Below are positions 1 to 6,505 of a stretch of 7,576 bases of DNA, piece by piece. Source of the stretch: DATAEU01 sp046724395 (lineage in GTDB: Bacteria; Actinomycetota; UBA4738; HRBIN12); NCBI GenBank assembly GCA_046724395.1, contig JBKOWM010000015.1:1-7576 (forward strand). Reading direction: 5' to 3'. The position numbers and the translations under genes are program-made. Each line of letters starts with the position of its first letter. Within the stretch, counting starts at the first letter, position 1. The notes below the pieces were generated by a model. It had not been told where the DNA came from, did not search any database, and saw nothing but the letters and a program-made list of their open reading frames with translations.

Positions 1-456
1 GGCGTGAACGATCAGGGCGTACTCACTCAGTACTACGGCAGCGAATCGCTCGACGCTTCCGTGCTGTTGGCGGCCGTCTTCGGCTTCCTTCCACCCGACG
101 ATGACGTGTTGCGCTCGACGGTGCTCGCCATCGCGCGAGATCTCACCGCCGAGGGCTTCGTCCTTCGCTACCGGACCGACGAGACGGATGACGGGCTCTC
201 GGGGAAGGAAGGCACCTTCGTGATCTGCTCCTTCTGGCTCGTGTCGGCCTTGGCCGTCATCGGGGAGGAGCAACAGGCCCGCGACCTCCTGGAGCGACTG
301 CTGCGGGTGGCATCGCCTCTCGGGCTGTACGCGGAGGAGTTCGATACGGAGACGGGCCATCACCTCGGGAACTTCCCCCAGGCGTTTTCCCACCTCGCGC
401 TGCTCGAAGCTGCCGGACGGCTCATCCTTTCCGAGCGCATCGCCGAGCTCGGATGA
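1..456 (+). CDS. Glycoside hydrolase family 15 (glucoamylase/trehalase type), C-terminal part
   Basis: This is the last 151 codons of a gene whose start lies left of the window; the frame is open from base 1, so the GTG at base 4 is probably internal. GH15 enzymes invert the anomeric centre while cutting alpha-glucosidic bonds (starch, maltodextrin, isomaltodextrin or trehalose) and release beta-D-glucose. Visible GH15 landmarks are the LDAS helix start near the left edge, KEGTF followed by CSFWLV, then LYAEEFD, then GNFPQAFSHLAL near the end. The first Glu of AEEFD (codon 334-336) fits the family's catalytic base. The catalytic acid and the substrate-specific loops are outside the window, so glucoamylase and trehalase cannot be told apart. 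No signal peptide can be judged. The next gene starts 30 bp downstream on the same strand, which suggests one transcript with the epimerase. Confidence 0.9.
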   Translation, partial: GVNDQGVLTQYYGSESLDASVLLAAVFGFLPPDDDVLRSTVLAIARDLTAEGFVLRYRTDETDDGLSGKEGTFVICSFWLVSALAVIGEEQQARDLLERLLRVASPLGLYAEEFDTETGHHLGNFPQAFSHLALLEAAGRLILSERIAELG

Positions 457-486
457 ACGTCACGCTCCCCCACCGCCCATAGCGCC

Positions 487-1413
487 ATGCACACATCGAC
501 GGCGCGCGCTCCCTCCGGCGTTCAGTACCGGATCAGTCACCGGCGCCACGCGGCGGTCATCACGGAGATCGGCGCCACCCTGCGCGAGCTGACCCTGGAC
601 GATTCACCCGTCGTCGACGGGTTCGACGTCGACGAGGCGGCGTCGGCGGGACGCGGGCAGGTGCTGGCGCCGTGGCCGAATCGCCTCGAGGACGGAACGT
701 ACTCGTTCATGGGGCAGGACGGGCGCGCGGACCTCGACGAGCCGGAACGGGGCAATGCGATACACGGATTGGTCCGATGGAAGTCCTGGGCGCCCGACCT
801 CAAGACAACGGACGCGGTCGTCCTCCGTCACGAGCTCCGGCGCCAGCCGGCATACCCCTGGGACATCGACCTCGTCGTGACGTATGCGCTGTCCGACCGA
901 GGCCTTCGCGTGACGACGGCGGCCACCAACCGCTCGTCCGAGACGGCGCCGTTCGGAATCGGATTTCACCCGTACCTGAGCCTTGGCACGGATGCCGTCG
1001 ACGACGTCGTCCTGACGATCCCGGCGGCGGAGCATCTCGTGACCGACGAGCGCGGGCTGCCGACCGGTCGCCAGGCGGTCTCAGGCACGCCGCTCGATTT
1101 TCGGGAGCCGCGTGCGGTCGCCGAGACGGCCCTGGACACGGCGTTCGTGAACCTGCGGCGAGACGCGGCCGGACGAGCCGTCGTACGCCTCCACCGCTCG
1201 GCCGGTGCGAGGGCCCTCTCGCTTTGGATGGACGAGGCGTTCGGTTACGTGCAGGTGTACACCGGCGACACCCTGGAGCCGACGGCACGCCGTCGTCGCG
1301 GGATCGCAGTGGAACCGATGACGTGTCCGGCGAACGCCTTCCGAACCGGAACCGATCTCGTCCGTCTCAACAGAGGCGCGACGTGGAGGGGCGATTGGGG
1401 GATCAGCACATGA
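487..1413 (+). CDS. galM: Aldose 1-epimerase (mutarotase), GalM/YihR-like
   Basis: A 308-residue cytoplasmic protein of the aldose 1-epimerase family, which interconverts alpha and beta anomers of aldoses such as glucose or galactose. All five expected active-site positions are visible: Arg66 in PWPNRL, His93 in NAIHG, His161 in GFHPY, Asp217 in LDTAF and Glu276 in VEPMTCPANAF. His161 is the expected acid and Glu276 the base. Length and spacing match the bacterial family, and there is no signal peptide. The ATG at 487 is the first in-frame start after the preceding gene's stop, but no clear Shine-Dalgarno lies before it, so translation may depend on the upstream gene. Its TGA overlaps the next ATG (ATGA). 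The family call is secure. The exact sugar is not: GalM-type and the broader YihR-type epimerases share these residues, so the symbol is by family only. Confidence 0.9.
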   Translation: MHTSTARAPSGVQYRISHRRHAAVITEIGATLRELTLDDSPVVDGFDVDEAASAGRGQVLAPWPNRLEDGTYSFMGQDGRADLDEPERGNAIHGLVRWKSWAPDLKTTDAVVLRHELRRQPAYPWDIDLVVTYALSDRGLRVTTAATNRSSETAPFGIGFHPYLSLGTDAVDDVVLTIPAAEHLVTDERGLPTGRQAVSGTPLDFREPRAVAETALDTAFVNLRRDAAGRAVVRLHRSAGARALSLWMDEAFGYVQVYTGDTLEPTARRRRGIAVEPMTCPANAFRTGTDLVRLNRGATWRGDWGIST

Positions 1414-2696
1414 CCGACTCGAAGGAAGTAGTCATCGTCGGCGCGGGCTTCGCAGGGATCGGGTGTGCCAGGGAACTTGCAAAGCACGGCGACGGCGTGC
1501 GTGTGACGTTGATCGACAAGCACAATTATCACCAGTTCCTGCCCTTGCTGTATCAGGTTGCGACGTATCAGCTTGCGCCGGCCGACGTATCGGCGAACGT
1601 CCGACAGCTGCTCCGCAAGCACCCCAACGTCAGCGTCGTGCTCGGCGAGGTTGCATCCGTCGATCCCGCGGCGAAGTCGGTGATGATGGAGGACGGCCAG
1701 ACGTATGCGGGCGACTACCTGGTGCTGGCCGCCGGAAGCCAGGCGAACTTCTTCGACACTCCCGGCGCCGAGCATGTCTTTCCCTTGTACTCGTTGGACG
1801 ATGCACGACGGTTACGCTCCCGAATCCTCGCGGTCTTCGAGGGCGCCGATCGAGATCCCTCTCGCGTCGACGCCGGCGCCCTGAACTTCGTGATCGTCGG
1901 GGCGGGGGCAACCGGCACCGAGGTCGCCGGCGCAATCGCGGAGCTCATCCGTCATGTCCTCCCGTCACAGTTCCACGAGCTCGCGTTGGACAAGGCGCGC
2001 GTGATCCTCGTCGATCTCGGCAAGGCGGTGCTCGGCCCGTTCTCGCCCAAGGCCCACAAGTACGCTTCGAAGGTGCTCGAGAAGGACGGCGTCGAGATTC
2101 GCCTGGGGACGTCCGTGAAAGAGATCGCCGCCGACCACGTCGTCCTGTCCGACGGGGACACGATCGCGACACACTGCGTTATCTGGGGCGGTGGCATCAA
2201 GGCCGCGCAGCTCGCCGAGACGTCCGGACTGAAGCAGGGTCGCGGCGGACGGATCGATGTTCAGCCCGATCTCACGGTCTCCGACTATCCGGGGATCTAC
2301 GTGGTGGGCGACCTCGCGAACATTCCGGATCACGACGGCAAGGTGTATCCGCAGCTGGGATCGGTAGCACTCCAGACCGGGGTCTGGGCGGGCCAGAACA
2401 TCATGGCCGACGTTGAGGGCAAGCCCACGGCGCCGTTCGACTACCACGACAAGGGCATCATGGCGATGATCGGCCGCAACGCCGCCGTAGCGGAAATGGG
2501 AGAGCGCCGACACGAACTCCATGGCTCCGTCGCATTCGCCGCATGGCTGGGTGTCCACGTTTGGCTCATGAGCGGCGTCCGGCAACGCGTGGACGCGTTC
2601 GTCAGCTGGGCGTGGGACTACTTCGGGAAGGCTCGAGCACCGGAGGTGCTCGACAGTTCGGACGCTGCGCGAATCGACTGGGGGGACGATGACTGA
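1410..2696 (+). CDS. ndh: Type II NADH:quinone oxidoreductase-like FAD protein (NDH-2)
   Basis: A 428-residue two-dinucleotide-fold flavoprotein. NDH-2 enzymes pass electrons from NADH through FAD to membrane quinone without pumping protons. The FAD-binding GAGFAG is at residues 11-16, the NDH-2 hallmark LLYQVAT at 46-52, the NAD-binding GAGATG at 164-169, and the second FAD motif VVGDLA at 298-303. Asp202 ends the second strand of the NAD fold, which fits NADH rather than NADPH. The quinone-site segment reads GSVALQTG (317-324). A C-terminal amphipathic/hydrophobic stretch (about 374-405, ending in WAWDYF) fits the family's membrane-docking helix. The ATG at 1410 overlaps the epimerase stop and has GGGGGA at 1397-1402 upstream. 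The reading frame stays open upstream inside the epimerase, but that part has no flavoprotein similarity. The end overlaps the GMC start by 8 bp. A related quinone reductase is the main alternative. Confidence 0.88.
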   Translation: MTDSKEVVIVGAGFAGIGCARELAKHGDGVRVTLIDKHNYHQFLPLLYQVATYQLAPADVSANVRQLLRKHPNVSVVLGEVASVDPAAKSVMMEDGQTYAGDYLVLAAGSQANFFDTPGAEHVFPLYSLDDARRLRSRILAVFEGADRDPSRVDAGALNFVIVGAGATGTEVAGAIAELIRHVLPSQFHELALDKARVILVDLGKAVLGPFSPKAHKYASKVLEKDGVEIRLGTSVKEIAADHVVLSDGDTIATHCVIWGGGIKAAQLAETSGLKQGRGGRIDVQPDLTVSDYPGIYVVGDLANIPDHDGKVYPQLGSVALQTGVWAGQNIMADVEGKPTAPFDYHDKGIMAMIGRNAAVAEMGERRHELHGSVAFAAWLGVHVWLMSGVRQRVDAFVSWAWDYFGKARAPEVLDSSDAARIDWGDDD

Positions 2697-4245
2697 GCGT
2701 TTCGACATCATCATCATCGGGACCGGTGCCGGCGGTGGCACGCTAGCCCACACGATTGCAGCGTCCGGAAAGAAGATCCTGCTCCTCGAACGCGGGGACT
2801 TCCTCCCTCGCGAACGCGAGAACTGGGATCCGGGCCCCGTCTTCGTTCAAGGGCGGTACATCTCCCCCGATACCTGGTACGACGACTCGGGGAAGTCGTT
2901 CCAGCCGCAGGTGCACTACTTCGTCGGCGGTGCAACGAAGCTCTACGGCGCCGCACTCTACCGGTTACGCCCCCATGACTTCGAGGAGGTCAAGCACGTC
3001 GACGGCGTGTCGCCCGCGTGGCCACTTTCGTACGACGACTACGAGCCCTGGTACACGAGGGCGGAATGGCTCTACCAGGTGCACGGCCGTCACGGCGATG
3101 ACCCGATCGAGGGACCGTGGAGCAAGCAGTATCCGTTTCCACCGGTGTCGCACGAACCCAGGGTCCAACAAATGTCCGACGATCTCACCGCCGCGGGGTA
3201 TCGACCGTACCACGCGCCGTGCGGGATCATGTTGAACGAGGCGCACCGAGCGATGAGCACCTGTATCAGGTGCAGTTGGTGCGACGGATACCCCTGCCTC
3301 GTTCACGCCAAGTCGGACGCCGAGTCGATCGCGGTGCGTCCGATCCTCGACATGCCGAACGTGACCCTCCTCGTCGACTCGGAGGTGACGAAACTCGAGA
3401 CCGATTCGTCGGGCCGAACCGTGACACGCGTCGTCGTTGGACGCGACGATGGCAGGCAGGAGTTCGAGGCCGACACGGTGGTGCTGTCGGCGGGAGCGGC
3501 CAACAGCGCGAAGGTCCTGCTCGCCTCGGCGAACGATCGGCACCCAAACGGCCTGGCGAACGGCTCCGATCAGGTCGGACGCAACTACATGTTCCACAAC
3601 TGCAAGGCCGTGGTCGCGCTCGCAAAGGAGCCGAACGACACGATCTTCCAGAAGACGCTGGCGATCAACGATTTCTACTTCGGCACGCCGGGCTACGACT
3701 GGCCGATCGGCCAGATCCAGATGATCGGCAAGTCCAACCCCGAGGCTATGAAGGGGGAGGAACCGCTCCTCACCAAGCTCGCGCCGCACTGGAGCCTGGC
3801 CGAGACGGCCGAACACGCCGTCGACCTTTGGCTCACCACGGAGGACATCCCGGATGCGAACAACCGGGTCACGCTGGATGGTGACGGCAACGTACGGCTG
3901 TCGTATAGATCCAACAACGACGAGGAGGCCACTCGCCTTTATCACGAGCTCAAGCGCATGCTCAATCACATCGGCATGGCGGACCATCACGTCCTGTCCA
4001 AGAACTTCTACATGCACATGAGCATTCCGATCGCCGGCGTTGCGCATCAGGCCGGAACGGCGCGCTTCGGACGCGATCCCGCGACGTCCGTGCTCGATGA
4101 GAACTGCAAGGCGCACGAGCTCGACAATCTCTACGTCGTCGACACGAGCTTCTTCCCGAGCATCGGCGCGGTGAACCCCGCGCTCACGGCGATGGCGAAT
4201 GCGATCCGGGTCGGCGAGCATCTCCTCACCGATCGGCTCCGATGA
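2689..4245 (+). CDS. GMC-family FAD oxidoreductase with cysteine-rich motif
   Basis: A 518-residue glucose-methanol-choline oxidoreductase; members oxidise a sugar or alcohol hydroxyl using FAD. The Rossmann motif GTGAGGG is at 11-17, and LLLERG at 31-36 holds the acidic residue for the FAD ribose. The GMC signature around GGATKLYGAAL is at 80-90, SAGAANSAKVLL at 267-278, and the C-terminal GMC domain spans about 385-515. The catalytic pair is His453 (HQAGTARFG) and Asn496 (VNPALTAMA), a His/Asn arrangement. Cysteines 192, 195, 198 and 203 form CxxCxxCxxxxC just before an AKSDA segment, with Cys178 nearby; this resembles the position of the iron-sulfur motif in bacterial FAD-dependent glucose dehydrogenases. 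No signal peptide is visible. The start overlaps the NDH-2 stop by 8 bp, so the two are translationally coupled. The context suggests sugar oxidation; the true substrate is unknown. Confidence 0.9.
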   Translation: MTERFDIIIIGTGAGGGTLAHTIAASGKKILLLERGDFLPRERENWDPGPVFVQGRYISPDTWYDDSGKSFQPQVHYFVGGATKLYGAALYRLRPHDFEEVKHVDGVSPAWPLSYDDYEPWYTRAEWLYQVHGRHGDDPIEGPWSKQYPFPPVSHEPRVQQMSDDLTAAGYRPYHAPCGIMLNEAHRAMSTCIRCSWCDGYPCLVHAKSDAESIAVRPILDMPNVTLLVDSEVTKLETDSSGRTVTRVVVGRDDGRQEFEADTVVLSAGAANSAKVLLASANDRHPNGLANGSDQVGRNYMFHNCKAVVALAKEPNDTIFQKTLAINDFYFGTPGYDWPIGQIQMIGKSNPEAMKGEEPLLTKLAPHWSLAETAEHAVDLWLTTEDIPDANNRVTLDGDGNVRLSYRSNNDEEATRLYHELKRMLNHIGMADHHVLSKNFYMHMSIPIAGVAHQAGTARFGRDPATSVLDENCKAHELDNLYVVDTSFFPSIGAVNPALTAMANAIRVGEHLLTDRLR

Positions 4246-4272
4246 CGGCCGGGTCGCTGGCGACAGCGGCCG
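4246..4272 (+). terminator. Possible weak stem-loop just after the GMC gene
   Basis: Directly after the TGA, CGGCC (4246-4250) can pair with GGCCG (4268-4272), and GCTG (4256-4259) with CAGC (4264-4267) around a GCGA tetraloop of GNRA type. A 5-nt bulge (4251-4255) separates the two helices. No T-tract follows, so an intrinsic terminator is unproven; it could be an mRNA 3' end stabiliser or chance in GC-rich DNA. Confidence 0.25.
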
Positions 4273-4283
4273 CTCGCGCGGGC

Positions 4284-4418
4284 GTTGAACGATTGCGTTG
4301 CATACGTGATCGGACGGATCGCTGAAGCATTCACGTCGTCGCTCGAACGGAGTTGGGTCGACCCCTCGACGATCGGCCAATTGACTCGGCCCAGGGCGGC
4401 CACCTAGGGTCGTTCAAC
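4284..4418. repeat. 9-bp inverted repeat flanking the intergenic promoter region
   Basis: GTTGAACGA (4284-4292) and its exact reverse complement TCGTTCAAC (4410-4418) lie 117 bp apart in the same gap. The right arm touches the last base of the candidate -10 and covers the expected transcription start. It could be a pair of regulator half-sites with DNA looping, or coincidence. Confidence 0.3.
4381..4410 (+). promoter_or_regulatory. Candidate sigma-70-type promoter for the Asp-box protein gene
   Basis: TTGACT (4381-4386) matches the -35 consensus in five of six bases. After an 18-bp spacer, TAGGGT (4405-4410) has the TAnnnT form of an actinobacterial -10. Transcription would start near 4417 and leave a leader of about 85-90 nt before the ATG at 4505. 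It is the best promoter-like pair in the gap and suggests the propeller gene is transcribed separately from the sugar-oxidation genes. Confidence 0.5.
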
Positions 4419-4494
4419 AATGGAGGGGCGCCCGCCCAGTCGACCGCATTGCCTGCGCTAGGCGTCCCCATGTCGGTTTCGGCTCGGACATTTC

Positions 4495-4502
4495 GGGAGG
4501 GG
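4495..4502 (+). promoter_or_regulatory. Strong ribosome binding site setting the start at 4505
   Basis: GGGAGGGG sits 2 nt before the ATG, and its GGAGG core ends about 4-5 nt before it. It is the clearest plus-strand Shine-Dalgarno in the window, and with the basic-then-hydrophobic N-terminus that follows it fixes this start. Confidence 0.65.
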
Positions 4503-4504
4503 TA

Positions 4505-6013
4505 ATGAAGACTCGACCCTCGTGGCGCGCCACCCTCGTCGGGCTCGTGGTAGTCGCGCTCCTGGGGGCGTGGGCGGCTGTGTCCTGGGATCGATCGAGC
4601 GGACCCACGACGCGCGCATCCGAAGCGACGTCGGTCGGGTTCGCCGAGGACGAAGGCCAGAGCGAGGCGAGGGCAGGCGGGTCCGAGGTTCAGCAGGAGC
4701 TTTCGGAACAGACCGCGGAGCGTCTGGAGGCGATCGAGGAAGCGGACGCCGCGGATGTGCCTTGGCGCGTGTCCTCGGTGTCCTCGACGCCGGCGCCCGG
4801 ATGGGTGGGTGAGCAGGTCGCCGATCCCAAGGCCGACGACTGGGAGCCGGCGATCGCCGCCGACCCGAACGCGCCGTATGTCTACCTGCTCACAACGCAT
4901 TTCGGTGACAAGCCATGCCCAGGCAACTGTCCCGTCCCTTGGATATCGCTCCACATCTCGACGGACGGCGGCAGGACGTGGGCGCCGCAGCGACCTCTGT
5001 GTGCCTGCAAGGGCTCGTGGCAGTACGACCCCCAGATCGAGGTCGTCCCAGACACCGGGGACGTCTACGCCGCGTACCTCAACGGCTTCAACGTGGTGTT
5101 CCTGAAGTCCACCGATCACGGCAGGACGTGGTCGAATCCGATCCCAACGTGGGGCAACGTCTCCTGGAACGACAAGCCGGCGCTCGCGATGGGCGACGAC
5201 GGGCGCGACGTCTACATATCCTGGAACGGCCCGACGGGTGGCGACCCGTGGGTCGTGCAGTCCCATGACTTCGGCGAGACCTGGACGCAGACCAAGCTGG
5301 TCGACTCCAAACGCTACTTCTTCGCCTTCGACGCAGACGTGCTGCATGACGGGACGGTCGTCTTCGCCGAGAGCGACATCTCCTACACGGGTCCCGGCAC
5401 CACCCCCGAGGGCGTCGTCAAGCACCACGTGTTCGTCTCCCGCGACACCGGCGCGACGTGGGAGAACCACGTCGTCGACACGGTGAAGGTCGGAGAGCCG
5501 TGCGTGGCCGAGGGGTGCCCGGCCGACTTCTACATCGGCCACGACGCGATCTCGGCCGACGACACCGGTGATCTTGTCGTGCTGTACGACGGCGCGACGA
5601 CGGAGCTCGGGCCCCAGCGGATCTACGCGCGTCGTTCGACCGATGGCGGTCGAACGTGGAGCGGACGCGTCGTGCTCTCCGTCAATGGAGAGAACGCCAC
5701 ATCACCGGCCGTCGAGTCTCAAGGGAACGGCGACGTTCGAGCGTGGTACATGCAGACGATCAACGGCGATGATCCGGACGCGTGGAACGTCTTCTACCGA
5801 AGTTCGACCGACGGCGGATCGTCGTGGACAGCGCCGGTCAAGATCTCGGACGCGACCTCGGGAGCGGCGTACAAGCACGCCGACGGCTTCGACGAGGTGT
5901 ACGGCGACTACGGAGAGATCGCCATTATGAGCAACGGGAAGACGATCGCCACCTGGGGAGAGGGCCTGAGCTGGACGGGCCCGGGCGGAGTCTGGTTCAA
6001 CCGCCAACGCTGA
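4505..6013 (+). CDS. Secreted or membrane-anchored Asp-box (BNR) beta-propeller protein, sialidase-like fold
   Basis: A 502-residue exported protein. The N-terminus has a basic stretch (K2, R4, R8), a hydrophobic segment at about 10-26, and an AWA at 22-24 that could be a signal peptidase site; there is no lipobox cysteine. A low-complexity, Glu/Ala-rich linker follows (about 40-85, partly coiled-coil-like at 62-82). The rest is a beta-propeller with six Asp boxes of S-x-D-x-G-x-x-W type at 152-159, 202-209, 253-260, 312-319, 378-385 and 434-441, about 50-66 residues apart, as expected for one per blade. Cysteine pairs 138/142, 166/168 and 333/338 suit disulfides outside the cell. This fold occurs in sialidases and many other extracellular proteins. 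I see no FRIP motif and no clear sialidase Arg triad, so enzymatic activity should not be assumed. It has its own candidate promoter and a strong ribosome binding site. Confidence 0.85.
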   Translation: MKTRPSWRATLVGLVVVALLGAWAAVSWDRSSGPTTRASEATSVGFAEDEGQSEARAGGSEVQQELSEQTAERLEAIEEADAADVPWRVSSVSSTPAPGWVGEQVADPKADDWEPAIAADPNAPYVYLLTTHFGDKPCPGNCPVPWISLHISTDGGRTWAPQRPLCACKGSWQYDPQIEVVPDTGDVYAAYLNGFNVVFLKSTDHGRTWSNPIPTWGNVSWNDKPALAMGDDGRDVYISWNGPTGGDPWVVQSHDFGETWTQTKLVDSKRYFFAFDADVLHDGTVVFAESDISYTGPGTTPEGVVKHHVFVSRDTGATWENHVVDTVKVGEPCVAEGCPADFYIGHDAISADDTGDLVVLYDGATTELGPQRIYARRSTDGGRTWSGRVVLSVNGENATSPAVESQGNGDVRAWYMQTINGDDPDAWNVFYRSSTDGGSSWTAPVKISDATSGAAYKHADGFDEVYGDYGEIAIMSNGKTIATWGEGLSWTGPGGVWFNRQR

Positions 6014-6038
6014 GACGCTTGCCTGCCCGCGGTCGCGC

Positions 6039-6072
6039 ACCCAAACCACGCCATCCGGCGCGGACGTTGGGT
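6039..6072. terminator. Possible stem-loop between convergent genes
   Basis: ACCCAA (6039-6044) pairs with TTGGGT (6067-6072), and inside it CGCC (6049-6052) pairs with GGCG (6057-6060) around an ATCC loop. The two helices are separated by a 4/6-nt internal loop. It lies in the 63-bp gap where the propeller gene and the minus-strand small gene converge, where a shared terminator is expected. Neither side has a T-tract, so the call is weak. Confidence 0.3.
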
Positions 6073-6076
6073 CTGG

Positions 6077-6277
6077 CTATCCGTGGTGAAGCGTCATCGA
6101 CAGGCCGCGGACAACGATCACCGCTCCGGCGATCGCGGTGATGATGGCTGCCCAGTCCGGACTCGAGGCGCCGTTCTCGATCTCCGTCAGTCCCATCATG
6201 AAGACGGCGAAGGCGACGACCGCGATCCCCGCCGCCGTGAACACCAACCCGCGGTTCCGTTCGCTTGTCGACTGCAT
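6077..6277 (-). CDS. Small two-helix membrane protein, unknown function
   Basis: A 66-residue hypothetical protein that I do not recognise. A polar, basic N-terminus (residues 1-10) precedes a hydrophobic helix at about 11-30, a short acidic/polar loop (32-41), a second hydrophobic helix at about 42-58 and a short tail ending in HHG. This layout predicts a hairpin-like inner-membrane protein. GGAGGG lies 3 nt before the ATG on the minus strand, which fixes the start. It is divergent from ftsH and convergent with the propeller gene. Support comes from the strong ribosome binding site and two well-formed hydrophobic segments. The plus-strand open frames across the same DNA read as Arg/Asp-rich or unstructured and have no comparable start signal. 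No domain or partner can be named; a chance open frame remains possible. Confidence 0.55.
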   Translation of the reverse strand: MQSTSERNRGLVFTAAGIAVVAFAVFMMGLTEIENGASSPDWAAIITAIAGAVIVVRGLSMTLHHG

Positions 6278-6280
6278 CTG

Positions 6281-6286
6281 CCCTCC
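6281..6286 (-). promoter_or_regulatory. Ribosome binding site of the small minus-strand gene
   Basis: Read on the minus strand this is GGAGGG followed by CAG and ATG. It is the main reason to accept the 66-codon frame and its start. Confidence 0.5.
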
Positions 6287-6430
6287 AACGACGTGTGCTG
6301 GACGCGTGCTGCCAGTGGTGAGTTACGCGATGCCTCATCCCAAGGGCCGGTCTATCGGGCCGCAGGCGACGCCAACAGGGTCGACCGACCCACGTGTCGC
6401 GGGCCCGCCGGCCCACCGTAGACCACCCGT

Positions 6431-6445
6431 GCCCCGATGCGGGGC
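6431..6445. repeat. Perfect GC-only hairpin upstream of ftsH
   Basis: GCCCCG (6431-6436) and CGGGGC (6440-6445) pair perfectly around an ATG triloop, 60 bp before the ftsH start. No T-tract follows. It could be a leader hairpin or an operator, or a by-product of high GC. Confidence 0.35.
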
Positions 6446-6505
6446 CGTCGGCAGGCTCGCGGTGCGCTTCGAGCCGATCCGTGCTTCGATATCCGCCGAG
6501 GCGCC

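Larger units (their letters stand above)
6278..6505. other. Divergent spacer upstream of ftsH
   Basis: This 228-bp spacer should hold the promoters of both ftsH (plus) and the small gene (minus), but I could not find a convincing -35/-10 pair for either. It contains perfect palindromes GGTCGACC (6379-6386), CACGTG (6391-6396) and GCGGGCCCGC (6399-6408), plus the hairpin at 6431-6445. Just before the ftsH ATG is GAGG (6498-6501), a short-spaced ribosome binding site. No additional gene is supported here. Confidence 0.5.

Noticed and set aside
672..1409. Possible N-terminal extension of the NDH-2 protein
   Set aside because: The frame is open through the epimerase gene, but the extra 246 residues are Arg/Gly/Pro-rich and unlike any flavoprotein. 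The flavin-binding fold starts a few residues after the ATG at 1410.
4304..4336. ACGTGA/TCACGT inverted repeat in the intergenic gap
   Set aside because: Six-base arms with a 21-bp loop are expected by chance in DNA of this composition, and the repeat is not aligned with the promoter elements.
4357..4370. GTCGA-CCCC-TCGAC mini-hairpin
   Set aside because: The stem is only 5 bp and does not extend; TCGA-rich short palindromes are common in this genome.
2965..4380. Antisense open frame of 471 codons opposite the GMC gene
   Set aside because: It mirrors a gene with clear GMC motifs. Its translation is Arg/Val/Asp/His-rich with no recognisable domain, and long antisense frames are expected from strong G/C third-position bias.
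4331..5542. Antisense open frame of 403 codons opposite the propeller gene
   Set aside because: It crosses the propeller gene's promoter and start, shows no domain, and is explained by codon bias of the plus-strand gene.
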